A DNA stretch of 64,000 nt from Geobacter argillaceus (GCF_007830735.1 NZ_VLLN01000015.1:37057-101056); one strand, 5' to 3'; counted from the stretch's first letter, positions 9,584 through 19,146 are shown. Translations and numbers: made by a program. Notes: generated by a model from the sequence alone, not told the origin.

Positions 9584-11748
9584 GTAATAAGAAGGGGATG
9601 ACCCGACGCGAATTCATCACCACCGGTGTCCTGGCCGGCGGTGGATTGCTTCTGGCCTGCCACCTGCCGTTTGGGCGCGACCTCCTGGCCGCGACCGGGA
9701 GCGAGTTTACCCCCAACGCGTTCCTGCGGGTCGCACCCGATGGGCGCGTGACCGTGATCGTCAACAAGTCCGAAATGGGGCAGGGTGTCTACACCTCGTT
9801 GCCTATGCTGGTTGCCGAGGAGCTCTGCTGCGACTGGAGAAAGGTCACGTTCCTCGCTTCACCGGTGGCCCCCGAATACAACCGGGTCGGAGCCCCGATC
9901 ATGGTGACCGGGGGGAGCAGCAGCGTGCGCACGGAATGGGAGCGCCTCTCCCTTGCCGGGGCGGCAGCCAGGGAGATGCTGATCGCCGCCGCGGCAAAGG
10001 AATGGAAGGTTGCTCCGTCGGACTGCCGCGTCGAAAACGGTACGGTCTTCGGTCCGGGCGGGAAAAAGCTCGGGTTTGGCGCGCTGGCTGCCAAGGCGGC
10101 CACCCTGCCGGTGCCCAAGAACCCGAAACTCAAGGGCGGAGCCGGCACCCTCCTTGGCAAGCCGCTGCCCCGACTCGACAGCCCGGCCAAGCTAAACGGC
10201 ACCGCCATCTTCGGCATCGACGTCAGCGTTCCCGGCATGCTGACATGTGTCATAGCCCGCTCTCCCGTGTTCGGCGCGAGGGTGAAATCCTTTGACGCCG
10301 CCAAGGCCAAGACCATCCACGGCGTCAGGCAGGTCGTGGCGGTGGAGGCGGGCGTGGCGGTTATCGCCGACGGTTTCTGGTCGGCGCTCAAAGGGCGCGA
10401 GGCCCTCACCGTCGAGTGGGAGGAAGGGGACGGGGCCGCGATATCGACCCCGTCCATGCGTGCCGAGTATGCCCGGCTGGCGGAGACCCCCGGCCTGGTC
10501 GCCCGCAGGGAGGGGGATGCTGCCGCGGCGCTGGCCAAGGCAACCAGAAAATTCGATGTGGAGTACGAGGTCCCTTACCTGGCCCATGCCCCCATGGAGC
10601 CGCTTAACTGCTTCGTGGACCTGAAAACCGACAGTTGCCTGATCCGCACCGGCAGCCAATTCCAGACCGTGGACCGCAATGCGGCGGCACGGGTTGCAGG
10701 GTTGAAGCCGGAACAGGTGGCGCTGGAAACTACCTTCCTGGGGGGAGGCTTCGGCCGACGCGGCAATCCCGCCTCGGACTTCGTTGTCCAGGCGGTGCAG
10801 GTGGCCAAGGCAGTGAAGAAACCGGTAAAGGTGATCTGGACCCGCGAAGACGATATACGGGGCGGTTATTACCGTCCAATGTGGTACGACCGGATTTCGG
10901 CCTGCCTCGATGAGCGGGGGATGCCTCTGGCGTGGCAGCAGCGGATCGTGGGACAATCGATCGTGGCAGGCACCATGTTTGAGAAAGGCATGGTCAAGGA
11001 CGGCATCGACCGCACCTCGGTCGAGGGGGCTGCCGACACGCCCTACGACATCCCGAACCTCCAGGTGGAACTGCACACGACGAAAAACCGGGTCCCGGTG
11101 CTCTGGTGGCGTTCGGTGGGGTATTCGCACACCACGTTCGTCATGGAGAGTTTCCTGGACGAATTGGCCCATGCCGCCGGCCAAGACCCCTATCAGTACC
11201 GCCGGGCGCTCCTGAAAAAGCACCCCCGCATCCTCAACGTCCTGGAGACCGCCGCCAGGAAATCGGGGTGGGGTGCTCCGCTCCCGAAGGGACGTGGCCG
11301 GGGGATAGCAGTGCAGGACTGCTTCGGCAGCTACGTTGCCCAGGTGGCCGAGGTTTCTCTTGATCCCAAGGGGCAGGTGACGGTTCACCGGGTGGTGTGC
11401 GCCCTGGACTGCGGGAAATTGGTCAATCCCGACACGGTCAAGGCCCAGATGGAATCCGGCATCGCCTTCGGCCTGTCCGCTGCCCTCTATGGCGCCATCA
11501 CCCTTAAAAACGGCCGGGTGGAACAGGGGAATTTCGATGGCTACCCTCTGGTTGCCATGGACACCATGCCCGAGGTGGAGGTGCAGATCGTTCCCAGCAG
11601 CGACCCGCCCGGCGGCGTCGGCGAACCGGGTGTCCCTCCGATTGCACCGGCGGTGGCCAATGCCCTCTTTGCGGCGAGCGGTATCCGCGTCCGCTCCCTG
11701 CCGCTTACGCCGGAGAAAGTCCTGGCCGCGCGGAGGGATAAAGGATAA
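9580..11748 (+). CDS. iorB: Molybdopterin-binding subunit of a molybdenum hydroxylase (isoquinoline 1-oxidoreductase beta-like)
   Basis: A 722-residue protein with a twin-arginine signal ([10 protein letters not shown], then a hydrophobic stretch, about residues 7-35), so it should be exported folded to the periplasm by the Tat system. Family motifs include '[19 protein letters not shown]', '[14 protein letters not shown]' and the C-terminal '[14 protein letters not shown]', which carries the expected catalytic Glu. It probably oxidises an aldehyde or N-heterocycle by hydroxylation using water. No cytochrome subunit or maturation gene follows. It is flanked on both sides by remnants of cupin and carboxymuconolactone decarboxylase genes. 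Confidence 0.9.
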   Translation: MSNKKGMTRREFITTGVLAGGGLLLACHLPFGRDLLAATGSEFTPNAFLRVAPDGRVTVIVNKSEMGQGVYTSLPMLVAEELCCDWRKVTFLASPVAPEYNRVGAPIMVTGGSSSVRTEWERLSLAGAAAREMLIAAAAKEWKVAPSDCRVENGTVFGPGGKKLGFGALAAKAATLPVPKNPKLKGGAGTLLGKPLPRLDSPAKLNGTAIFGIDVSVPGMLTCVIARSPVFGARVKSFDAAKAKTIHGVRQVVAVEAGVAVIADGFWSALKGREALTVEWEEGDGAAISTPSMRAEYARLAETPGLVARREGDAAAALAKATRKFDVEYEVPYLAHAPMEPLNCFVDLKTDSCLIRTGSQFQTVDRNAAARVAGLKPEQVALETTFLGGGFGRRGNPASDFVVQAVQVAKAVKKPVKVIWTREDDIRGGYYRPMWYDRISACLDERGMPLAWQQRIVGQSIVAGTMFEKGMVKDGIDRTSVEGAADTPYDIPNLQVELHTTKNRVPVLWWRSVGYSHTTFVMESFLDELAHAAGQDPYQYRRALLKKHPRILNVLETAARKSGWGAPLPKGRGRGIAVQDCFGSYVAQVAEVSLDPKGQVTVHRVVCALDCGKLVNPDTVKAQMESGIAFGLSAALYGAITLKNGRVEQGNFDGYPLVAMDTMPEVEVQIVPSSDPPGGVGEPGVPPIAPAVANALFAASGIRVRSLPLTPEKVLAARRDKG

Positions 11749-11899
11749 GCGAGCTGGAGCTGTACGAGGAAATGGCGTTGAACAATGGGCTCAATTGATC
11801 GAGGTAATCACCCATCTGGCGTTTTACTCGGGCTGGCCTAACGCAATGACCGCCATTATGGTTGCGAAAGAAGGGGAAGAGCCCCCGCCGCACTACTGA
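11747..11899 (+). pseudogene. Remnant of a carboxymuconolactone decarboxylase-family gene
   Basis: Right after iorB the sequence reads [15 protein letters not shown] in one frame and QLIEVITHLAFYSGWPNAM in the next, ending at a stop at 11897-11899. Together these match the C-terminal half of the carboxymuconolactone decarboxylase (CMD/AhpD-like) family, with a one-base frameshift between them and no N-terminal half. Cupin and CMD genes are usual companions in AraC/YqhD-type clusters. Confidence 0.6.
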
Positions 11900-12720
11900 A
11901 CAGCCGGGATCTGTGCCTCACAGGGGACCCTGGTCTGGCAGAGGCCGCAGCCGGTGTGGGGTACGCCATACTCTTTTCCCACCGCCGCCGGCACTGCTCC
12001 GTACACGTAGCCCAGGCAGGCCTTCTTGTCGTGCCCCTGAAGGGACAGGGCGCCGGCCGGGCACCGTTTGATGCAGGCGCCGCAGCTCCCGTCCCGGAAA
12101 TAGAGGCAGTTGCTCCGGTGGCTGGCCGACATGCGGGGGGTGGGGGCCAGGGGCAGGTCTGTGATCACGCTGCCACAGCGATGGGCGATTCCCTTTGCCG
12201 TAATCAGGCCGTCGTTGAGGCTGAAGGTACCGAGTCCAGCCGCATAGGCGGCGTGACGTTCCGACCAGGTCGACGCAAGCCCGACCGGTGTTTCGGCCAG
12301 TTGCTGCCAGGTTGGTGCGAGTTGAGGGGCCACGGCATGGTGTCCGGCCCCTTCGAGCCAGGCGACCAGGTGCCGGCGCAGGGCAGCATTGACGGTCTCA
12401 CCGTTGCTGCGGGTCAGCGCCCACTCCCGTGAGGGCCACTGTTCCTCCCGCCGGTTGCTCTCACGGATAGACCGGCTGATCGGCAGTATCCAGCAGATGA
12501 CCGTCGCAGCCGTCACCGCGCCGCAGGCCGCTGTCAGAACCTCAGTCGGTGTCTGGTGGAACGCACCGATGATCTGCCGGTACTCCGCGAACAGGGGATC
12601 TCCGGCAGCGGCATAGCCGACCAGCGGCTCGTCGAAATAGGGCCCGTCACCCTCAGGGAAGCGGTTATCCGGGCTGGTCGCAACAAACTGCTGTATCTCC
12701 TTGCGTATCGTCTGTTCCAT
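11893..12720 (-). CDS. 4Fe-4S protein resembling epoxyqueuosine reductase
   Basis: A 275-residue protein whose C-terminal third carries two ferredoxin-like Cys clusters ('CGACIKRCPAGAL' preceded by 'SNCLYFRDG', and 'CGLCQTRVPCE'). The upstream 'AAYAAGLGTFSLNDGLIT' and 'HRCGSVITDLPL' match QueG-like proteins. It is shorter than true QueG and lacks the HEAT-repeat end, so I do not assign queuosine synthesis. It may be a small Fe-S redox protein of the DUF1730/QueG-related group. GGGAGGA precedes the ATG. It probably shares a transcript with the MFS gene 25 bases upstream. Confidence 0.75.
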   Translation of the reverse strand: MEQTIRKEIQQFVATSPDNRFPEGDGPYFDEPLVGYAAAGDPLFAEYRQIIGAFHQTPTEVLTAACGAVTAATVICWILPISRSIRESNRREEQWPSREWALTRSNGETVNAALRRHLVAWLEGAGHHAVAPQLAPTWQQLAETPVGLASTWSERHAAYAAGLGTFSLNDGLITAKGIAHRCGSVITDLPLAPTPRMSASHRSNCLYFRDGSCGACIKRCPAGALSLQGHDKKACLGYVYGAVPAAVGKEYGVPHTGCGLCQTRVPCEAQIPAVQ

Positions 12721-12745
12721 GACTCCTCCCGTTCACGAACTGGGT

Positions 12746-13951
12746 TCAACCGGGCCGGGTCACGGCCGGCTGCCGGTACAGGAAAAAGAAGATCACCAGG
12801 ATCAGTGCACTGATAGCCCCGTTCAGCAGGAAGCATGTCTTGTAGCCTGCCGACCGGATGATCGCGCCCATCCCCGTTGAACTCAACATCATCCCGAAAT
12901 AGATGCAGGTATTGTAACATCCCATGGCCAGTCCCCGCAGCTCCCGGGGCACCACGTCGGCGATCAGCGCGACGATGGCGGTAAATACTATTCCCATGCT
13001 GATCCCCATCATGGCAGCAGCGGCCATGAGCGGGATCGTGGTGGTGCAGAAGGCGAAGGCGGCAATGGCGAGACCGAATCCCGCCAGTCCCCAGGTCACA
13101 AAAACGCCACGGTCAGCCACCCGGTCGCCCAAGCGACCGAACGGTATCCTGGAGAGTGCGTTGGCCAGGGCCTGGGCGGCAAACACGGTGCCCACATCCC
13201 CGGCGTTCAGACCCAGACTGGTGATGTACAGCGGCATGAAGGTCACGAACAGCCCGAACCCCATGCAGGTGCCGATGGTGACGGTGAGGCAGGCGAGCAG
13301 CGGCCGGTTGTGCCGCAGGCTCTTCAGCGACGGGATGATCGCCGGCCGCGAAGCTGTTCTGTGCGGTGTGCGCGCGACGGGGAGAAAAAACAGCGCCACC
13401 CAGAACATGATGAAAATCAGCCCGCCGGAGACGAGAAACACCTGGCGCAACCCCAGCAGCTTGGCAAGGAAGCCGCCGGTCGCGGGACCGATGGTCATCC
13501 CGCCGTACAGCGCCATGGTATACCAGCCAAACGCCTGGCCAAGCATGTCGGGCGGGGTGAAATCGGCCACGTAGGACATCAGGGTCGGGGCGAATGCCGC
13601 CAGGCCGACGCCGAACAGGAGGTAGATGCCGGCCATCTGCAACGGGCTGGTACTCCAGAACAGCAGAAACGACGAGCCCGACAGGAGCAGAAGCCCGGCC
13701 AGAATGGGCAGTCGCCGGCCCAGACGGTCGGACACCAGCCCCGACGGTATGGAAAGGGAGCCGGCCATGAGCATGAAGGCGCCGTTGATGAGCCCCACCT
13801 GGACCGAATCGGCACCGAGCGATGAGGCAAAAAGGGGCACGACCGGTATCCGCATGTACGAGCCGAAGAAGCAGACAAAACAGACCGTACAGCTGATCAG
13901 CAGCAGTACCGACAATGACGGCTGTCCTTTCCCGGTATTACCGTCGGTCAT
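12746..13951 (-). CDS. MFS transporter
   Basis: A 401-residue protein with 12 predicted membrane helices and the MFS motif between helices 2 and 3 ('GLVSDRLGRRLPILAG', about residues 75-90), with its second-half counterpart 'RIPFGRLGDRVADRG'. It resembles drug/sugar-type efflux permeases, but the substrate cannot be read. The gene is upstream of, and probably co-transcribed with, the 4Fe-4S protein gene. Confidence 0.87.
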   Translation of the reverse strand: MTDGNTGKGQPSLSVLLLISCTVCFVCFFGSYMRIPVVPLFASSLGADSVQVGLINGAFMLMAGSLSIPSGLVSDRLGRRLPILAGLLLLSGSSFLLFWSTSPLQMAGIYLLFGVGLAAFAPTLMSYVADFTPPDMLGQAFGWYTMALYGGMTIGPATGGFLAKLLGLRQVFLVSGGLIFIMFWVALFFLPVARTPHRTASRPAIIPSLKSLRHNRPLLACLTVTIGTCMGFGLFVTFMPLYITSLGLNAGDVGTVFAAQALANALSRIPFGRLGDRVADRGVFVTWGLAGFGLAIAAFAFCTTTIPLMAAAAMMGISMGIVFTAIVALIADVVPRELRGLAMGCYNTCIYFGMMLSSTGMGAIIRSAGYKTCFLLNGAISALILVIFFFLYRQPAVTRPG

Positions 13952-14172
13952 GAAGCCTCGTTACCTGCCACGCAGCCGTGGCCATGTTTCTGAGTGTCAC
14001 CAATGTCTTCCCCCCCCAGCACCCCTTCTCCCAAATAGGATGGGCAGTTTAACGTCATGCCCGGGACTGTAGTAGGCAGCCTTCTTTGCAGTGGGCAGTT
14101 GCCCGCAGTTGATAACGTTTCCGTAGCATATGTGTCACCCCCTTTCCGGGTAAGATGGCTGGCGCGGTTGTG

Positions 14173-14745
14173 CTACACCAGCAGCGCTCGGGCTGTGTCC
14201 TCGGCCTGCTGCAGGACGGCAGCGGGCACTTCATCGACGGTGGCCGGTCCAATCCCGCAGGCGCGGATCAGCCGAATGTCGGTGAACCCCAGCCACTTCA
14301 GGAACATCTCGTTGCGAGGAAAGACGTCGGCAAACAGTGTCTCATCCGGGTTCCCCTGGGTCAGGACGAAAATCAGTTTCTTGCCCTGGGCCAGCCGGCT
14401 CGGTTGCGGGTTGACGAGGTAGTCCGGATGGAGATAGGCAAAGGTCCGGTCGATGAACCCCTTGAGCTGGGCTGTCACATCTCCGTAGTAGACCGGCGAT
14501 GCCAGTACCACGATATCCGCTTCGTGAACCGCGGCAAGCACCTGGGCCAGGTCGTCCTCAAGGATACAGTGGTCGACAGTCTTCTTGCAGGCATAGCAGG
14601 CCTGGCACCCACGGTAATTGAGCCGGTTCAGCTCGAACGAGCGGGTTTCGGCGCCGCCCTTGGCTGCTGTTTCAAGGATATGGTTGGCAATGGCCGTGCT
14701 GTTTCCTTTTGACCGCGGACTCCCCAACAGACTGACAACCTTCAT
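14173..14745 (-). CDS. NADPH-dependent FMN reductase / flavodoxin-like oxidoreductase
   Basis: A 190-residue flavodoxin-fold protein. 'LLGSPRSKGNSTAIA' (about residues 6-20) is the FMN phosphate-binding loop. 'CQACYACKKTVDHC' (about 47-60) is the Cys-rich insertion of the iron-sulfur flavoprotein-related group, and 'ASPVYYGDVTAQLKGFIDRT' binds the flavin ring. It likely reduces quinones or electrophiles. A TAGAC-N5-GTCTA site at 14779-14793 sits just upstream of its promoter and matches the operator of the adjacent TetR gene, so it is probably repressed by that regulator. GGGAGGAAG precedes the ATG. Confidence 0.88.
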   Translation of the reverse strand: MKVVSLLGSPRSKGNSTAIANHILETAAKGGAETRSFELNRLNYRGCQACYACKKTVDHCILEDDLAQVLAAVHEADIVVLASPVYYGDVTAQLKGFIDRTFAYLHPDYLVNPQPSRLAQGKKLIFVLTQGNPDETLFADVFPRNEMFLKWLGFTDIRLIRACGIGPATVDEVPAAVLQQAEDTARALLV

Positions 14746-14778
14746 GACTTCCTCCCTTTTCTTTAATTGATCACATAT

Positions 14779-14793
14779 TAGACTGGTCGTCTA
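14779..14793. promoter_or_regulatory. TetR operator upstream of the FMN reductase gene
   Basis: TAGACTGGTCGTCTA is a 5-bp inverted repeat with a 5-base centre. It differs from the site at 15411-15425 at one position only. It lies 34 bases upstream of the reductase start. Confidence 0.75.
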
Positions 14794-14811
14794 TAGCCGG
14801 GTGAAAAAATT

Positions 14812-15399
14812 TCACCCTTTTTGTAGCACCGAGGCAAAGAGGACATCGATGAAGCCACGCATCGGCAGCGGGGATTTCATCACCTTGGCCCGGAGAATCG
14901 CCCCTTCCCAGCCGGAAAGGATGAAACAGGCAACTGCCGGGCAATCGATTCCGGCCGGCAGTTCTCCGGCAGCCTGTGCCTCCTCCAGGCAGGCGACGAA
15001 CCGTTCGTGCCAGACACTGAATATCTCTTCCAAACGGTTGCGGAACCGTTCATTGATATCGGCCAGTTCCTGCCCCAGGTTGCCGATCAGGCACCCCTTC
15101 GAGCACTCGTTCTGGATGACGCGTGTCTGGCCGCTCTCCAGAAAGTTGCGGATGCGGTTCAGTGGTGTGACCTCATTGTCTTTGAGGAATGTATCCAGTC
15201 GCTGTTCGAACCGCTCGGCAAAATGATCGATGATCGCCAGGCCGAACTCTTCCTTGCTCTTGAAATAGTAATAGAACGACCCCTTGGGAACCCCCGCCTC
15301 CTTCAGTACCGCATCGATACCGGTGGCGTTGTAACCGTGCAGGGTGATCAGGCTGGTCCCCACCTGGACGATATGTTCTCTTGTTTCGTTTCTGTCCAT
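14812..15399 (-). CDS. TetR family transcriptional repressor
   Basis: A 195-residue repressor. The N-terminal helix-turn-helix is clear ('GYNATGIDAVLKEAGVPKGS', then 'FYYYFKSKEEFG', about residues 24-56). The ATG at 15399 is chosen because the TetR domain begins there and the operator TAGACCGGTCGTCTA lies 12 bases upstream; longer in-frame starts would run across that operator. The ligand domain contains several Cys residues ('NECSKGCLIGNLGQEL'), as in NemR-like electrophile sensors. It probably represses itself and the FMN reductase gene downstream. Confidence 0.9.
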   Translation of the reverse strand: MDRNETREHIVQVGTSLITLHGYNATGIDAVLKEAGVPKGSFYYYFKSKEEFGLAIIDHFAERFEQRLDTFLKDNEVTPLNRIRNFLESGQTRVIQNECSKGCLIGNLGQELADINERFRNRLEEIFSVWHERFVACLEEAQAAGELPAGIDCPAVACFILSGWEGAILRAKVMKSPLPMRGFIDVLFASVLQKG

Positions 15400-15410
15400 G
15401 GATACAATAA

Positions 15411-15425
15411 TAGACCGGTCGTCTA
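15411..15425. promoter_or_regulatory. TetR operator in the tetR promoter
   Basis: TAGACCGGTCGTCTA (5-bp arms, 5-base centre) lies just upstream of the repressor start and overlaps where the RNA polymerase site should be. It is nearly identical to 14779-14793. Confidence 0.75.
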
Positions 15426-15600
15426 TAAAAGCAAACTGTTTTTTGTTGCCGTGAGGTATGGAAACCGTTTCCGCAACCACCCACGATTTGGCCTTTCGGT
15501 GCCATGCCTGCCATAGCTCAAGTATACGCCATCCCTCCCGGAGTGGTGGTATACTGAACATGTGAAACGGCTCCGTCGCCAAAAGAAAGGGGAAATCATC

Positions 15601-16563
15601 ATGAAAGCGATTCGCGTCAATACCTTTGGGCCGCCGGAGGTGATGCAGCTGGCAGAACTCCCCGACCCGACACCCGCCGAGAATCAGGTGGTCGTCATGC
15701 TGCACGCCATCGGGGTGAACCCGGTCGATACCTATATCCGCTCCGGCCAGTACCGGCCGGACCTCAAGCTTCCCTATACCCCGGGCCTGGACGGGGCAGG
15801 CATCGTCAGCGCCGTCGGTCCCGGGGTCCATCACCGCCAGGTCGGCCAGCGGGTCTATACCTCATGGTCCCTGTCCGGCACCTACGCCGGGCAGGTGCTG
15901 TGCAAAGAGTTCCAGACCCATCCGCTGCCGGAAGGGGTAACCTTCGCCCAGGGGGCGGCCATCGGCGTGCCGTACGGTGCCGCTTTCCGCGCCCTGTTTC
16001 AACGGGCAGGCGCAATGGCTGGTGAAACAGTCCTGGTCCATGGCGCCAGCGGCGGGGCCGGCATCGCAGCGGTTCAGCTGGCAAGGTCTGCCGGCCTCAG
16101 GGTGATCGGCACTGCCGGCAGCGAGGAGGGGAAGGCACTGGTCACGGCCCAGGGTGCGCACCATGTCCTGAATCATCGGTCAGCGGGATATCTCGAACAG
16201 CTCCGGGAGCTCACCTGCGGCAGGGGGGTCGACATCATCCTGGAGATGCTCGCCAATGTGAACCTGGGGAACGACCTGCCGTTGCTGGCCAAGGGGGGGC
16301 GGGTGGTGGTGATCGGCAGCCGCGGCCGGGTGGAGATCGATCCGAGAGACGCCATGGGAACGGAGGCGGCGATCCTCGGCATGACTCTCTACAACGCCAC
16401 TGAAGCCGAACTGGCAAGCATGCATGCCGCCTTTGGCGCAGGCCTGGAGAACGGCACCCTGCGGCCGGTGGTGAGCCGCCAGCTGCCGCTGGCCGAGGCG
16501 GCAACGGCCCACCACGCCGTGATGGAGGCGAGCACGTTGGGCAAGATCGTCCTCATTCCGTGA
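15601..16563 (+). CDS. Zinc-independent NADPH:quinone oxidoreductase (zeta-crystallin-like MDR)
   Basis: A 320-residue medium-chain dehydrogenase/reductase. The N-terminal GroES-like domain ('GVNPVDTYIRSGQY') is followed by the Rossmann nucleotide-binding motif ('VLVHGASGGAGIAAVQLAR', about residues 143-162). The zinc-binding Cys/His ligands of alcohol dehydrogenases are absent, placing it with quinone oxidoreductases. It should reduce quinones with NADPH. A GGGG-rich site precedes the ATG. It starts 175 bases from tetR and diverges from it, so the operator at 15411-15425 might also influence it. Confidence 0.88.
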   Translation: MKAIRVNTFGPPEVMQLAELPDPTPAENQVVVMLHAIGVNPVDTYIRSGQYRPDLKLPYTPGLDGAGIVSAVGPGVHHRQVGQRVYTSWSLSGTYAGQVLCKEFQTHPLPEGVTFAQGAAIGVPYGAAFRALFQRAGAMAGETVLVHGASGGAGIAAVQLARSAGLRVIGTAGSEEGKALVTAQGAHHVLNHRSAGYLEQLRELTCGRGVDIILEMLANVNLGNDLPLLAKGGRVVVIGSRGRVEIDPRDAMGTEAAILGMTLYNATEAELASMHAAFGAGLENGTLRPVVSRQLPLAEAATAHHAVMEASTLGKIVLIP

Positions 16564-16600
16564 CGTTCGGACGACTGAGGCACGCAGGGAGGAAACGGCC

Positions 16601-18712
16601 GTGGAACTGAAGCGAACCCATACCACTATCCTGAACGAAGGCGATCCGGAGGCAAAGCGGGGCGAGATACTGGAGTACTTCCACCGGACCTTTGATATCG
16701 ACGAGAAGCTGTACGAAACTCTAAAGGAGGACGCCACGTTCTATCTGCGGGCCGATCGACTGCGCCATCCGCTCATCTTCTACTTCGGCCACACCGCCAC
16801 CTTCTTCATCAACAAGCTGACCATCGCCCGGGTGATCGACACGCGGATCAATCCCCGCTTCGAATCGATGTTCGCCGTGGGGGTGGACGAAATGTCCTGG
16901 GACGACCTGGACGCCACCCGCTACGACTGGCCGACCCGGCAGGCGGTAAAGGAGTACCGGGATAAGGCCCGCGACCTGGTGGACAGCGTCATCCGCCGCC
17001 TGCCGCTCATGTTGCCCATCACCTGGGGGGACCCGTTCTGGGCGATCATGATGGGGATCGAGCACGAGCGGATACACCTTGAAACGTCATCGGTCCTGAT
17101 CCGCCAGCTCCCCATCGATCAGGTGGTGCGGCTCCCCTTCTGGGACATCTGCCGCGAGACGGGCGAGCCCCCGGCCAACAAGCTGCTGCCGGTCCCCGGC
17201 GGCCGGGTCGTACTCGGCAAGTCGCACGACCACCCCCTGTACGGCTGGGACAACGAGTATGGCCGCCATGAAGCGGAGGTGGCCGGGTTCAGGGCCTCCC
17301 AGTACCTGGTCTCCAATCGGGAATTCCTGGAGTTCGTCGAGGCGGGCGGTTACCGGGAACAGCGCTGGTGGACCGAGGAGGGGTGGAACTGGCGCACCTT
17401 CCGGGAGGCGGAGCATCCGCTCTTCTGGATGCAGCAGGATGGGGGATGGCTGCTGCGGACCATGGCGGAGGAAATCCCGCTCCCCTGGAACTGGCCGGTT
17501 GAGGTCAACTACCTGGAGGCCAAGGCGTTCTGCAACTGGCAGGCGGCCCGCACCGGCCTTACGATCAGGCTCCCCACCGAGGACGAGTGGCACCGGCTGC
17601 GGGACGTCTGCGCCATCCCGGATCAGCCGTGGTGGGACCGGGCGCCCGGCAACACCAACCTGGAGCAGTGGGCATCTTCCTGCCCGGTAGACCGGTTCCG
17701 CTTCGGCGAGTTCTTCGACGTGCTGGGGAATGTCTGGCAGTGGACCGAGACCCCCATCTACCCGTTCCACGGCTTCGAGATCCACCCCTGGTACGACGAC
17801 TTCTCCACCCCCACCTTCGACACCCGCCACAACCTGATCAAGGGGGGCTCCTGGATTTCCACCGGCAACGAGGCGACCCGCGATGCGCGTTACGCTTTCC
17901 GCCGCCACTTCTTCCAGCACGCCGGGTTCCGCTACGTGGAGAGCGCGGCCCCGGTGGAGATCCACCAGGACCAGTACGAAACCGATGCCCTGACGGCCGA
18001 GTACTGCGACGCCCATTACGGACCCGGGCATTTCGGCGTCCCCAACTTCCCCGCAGCCTGTGCCCGGATCTGCCTGGAGCTTATGGCCGGACGGCGTCAC
18101 GAGCACGCCCTCGATCTGGGGTGTGCAGTGGGGCGGGCCACCTTCGAGCTGGCCAGGGGCGGGTTCGAGCGGGTCACCGGCCTGGACTTTTCCACCCGCT
18201 TCTTTCGGCTGGCCGCCCGGATGCAGGAGGAAGGATATCTCCGCTACGCCCTCCCAGAGGAGGGGGAGATCATGTCGTACCATGAGATCAGCCTGGCCGA
18301 CCTGGGGCTGGAGGGGATCAGGGAGCGGGTCGCGTTCTTCCAGGCCGATGCCTGCAACCTGCCCGAGAAGTTCACCGGCTACGACCTGATCCTGGCGGCC
18401 AACCTGATCGACCGGCTCTACTCGCCCCGCCGCTTTCTCACCACCATCCACGAGCGGCTGAACCCGGGCGGGCTGCTGGTGATCACCTCCCCCTACACCT
18501 GGCTGGAGGAGTTCACGAAGAAAGAGGAGTGGCTCGGCGGCTACAAGGCGGCGGGCGAGAACGTGACCACCCTGGACGGGCTCAAGGAGGCGCTGGCCCC
18601 CCATTTCCGGCAGAAGGGGGAAGCGCGTGACGTGCCGTTCGTCATCAGAGAGACCAGGCGCAAGTTCCAGCACAGCATCGCCGAACTGACCGTCTGGGAA
18701 CGGCTGGCGTGA
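16601..18712 (+). CDS. ovoA: 5-histidylcysteine sulfoxide synthase / mercaptohistidine methyltransferase (ovothiol synthesis)
   Basis: A 703-residue fusion with the three OvoA domains in order: a DinB-like iron-binding domain (about 20-165, with HxxxHxE in 'EHERIHLETSS' near residues 153-160), a formylglycine-generating-enzyme-like sulfoxide synthase domain (about 200-455, 'NVWQWTETPIYPF', 'IKGGSWISTG') and a SAM methyltransferase (about 470-703, 'ALDLGCAVGRATFELA'). OvoA joins cysteine and histidine with O2, and the C-terminal domain methylates the product to ovothiol. GTG start with AGGGAGG upstream. It sits 37 bases after the quinone oxidoreductase, suggesting a redox-protection operon. 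Full length with no missing motifs, which is notable if the host is an anaerobe. Confidence 0.93.
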   Translation: MELKRTHTTILNEGDPEAKRGEILEYFHRTFDIDEKLYETLKEDATFYLRADRLRHPLIFYFGHTATFFINKLTIARVIDTRINPRFESMFAVGVDEMSWDDLDATRYDWPTRQAVKEYRDKARDLVDSVIRRLPLMLPITWGDPFWAIMMGIEHERIHLETSSVLIRQLPIDQVVRLPFWDICRETGEPPANKLLPVPGGRVVLGKSHDHPLYGWDNEYGRHEAEVAGFRASQYLVSNREFLEFVEAGGYREQRWWTEEGWNWRTFREAEHPLFWMQQDGGWLLRTMAEEIPLPWNWPVEVNYLEAKAFCNWQAARTGLTIRLPTEDEWHRLRDVCAIPDQPWWDRAPGNTNLEQWASSCPVDRFRFGEFFDVLGNVWQWTETPIYPFHGFEIHPWYDDFSTPTFDTRHNLIKGGSWISTGNEATRDARYAFRRHFFQHAGFRYVESAAPVEIHQDQYETDALTAEYCDAHYGPGHFGVPNFPAACARICLELMAGRRHEHALDLGCAVGRATFELARGGFERVTGLDFSTRFFRLAARMQEEGYLRYALPEEGEIMSYHEISLADLGLEGIRERVAFFQADACNLPEKFTGYDLILAANLIDRLYSPRRFLTTIHERLNPGGLLVITSPYTWLEEFTKKEEWLGGYKAAGENVTTLDGLKEALAPHFRQKGEARDVPFVIRETRRKFQHSIAELTVWERLA

Positions 18713-19040
18713 GGGCGTTGGGAGGCTTGTTGTCAGCAGATCGTTGTAGGGATTGGCACTGCAAAGGGGGGGGCTATCTTTTTAGCACAACATCCAGCAG
18801 TATACCTGCATAAAAAATTATTTAATAGACTGTAAAATCAGTTCATCGGCGCTATAGTCTAATCAGGTAGCTACCTGTAACAGACTGCAGAGAAAACGTA
18901 ACAAGACTGCTCAGAAAAGGAGGGTAAATACTATCGAGGAAACTCCGCCTGGCAGGACACATACATAATTGCAGTCTGCATCCGGTGTAACTGCAGCCGG
19001 AACGACACCGTGAAAAACGGAACAAAGATATAAAAAAAAC
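18713..19040. other. Intergenic region with a 14-bp palindrome
   Basis: No gene is seen. CAGGTAGCTACCTG (18864-18877) is a perfect palindrome, itself bracketed by agtct (about 18856-18860) and agact (about 18882-18886). The dyad could be an operator or an RNA hairpin. An AAAAGGAGGG further on is not followed by a coding frame. Confidence 0.4.
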
Positions 19041-19070
19041 CGAAGGCCCGCCAACAAGGCGGGCCTTCTT
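19041..19070 (-). terminator. Rho-independent terminator of tatA
   Basis: Arms gaaggcccgcc and ggcgggccttc with a 5-base loop form a perfect 11-bp stem. Read leftward it is followed by GGTTTTTTTT, the expected U tract for the leftward tatA gene ending at 19147. Confidence 0.85.
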
Positions 19071-19146
19071 CGTTGTAGAGACCGGACGGAAAGGTGGATG
19101 TCACCCTTTCCTTTTTCATGTGCAGTGCGCAGAGGTAGGTCCCGGA

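Noticed and set aside
14055..14129. 24-codon leftward ORF (starts MLRKRYQLRATAHC) with a GGGGGTG site upstream
   Set aside because: Too short, and no repeat or homologue seen in the window; it might be a leader peptide but the evidence is only the ribosome binding site.
14799..14817. gggtgaaa/tttcaccc hairpin at the end of the tetR gene
   Set aside because: The T run lies on the side that would serve a plus-strand transcript, and no such gene precedes it; it is not a clear terminator of tetR.
17087..18673. 528-codon minus-strand frame opposite ovoA
   Set aside because: A shadow of the clearly identified ovoA reading frame, with low-complexity composition and no domain.
18713..19040. Possible riboswitch (c-di-GMP type) in the gap after ovoA
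   Set aside because: The conserved core expected for that class is not seen; only a palindrome is present.
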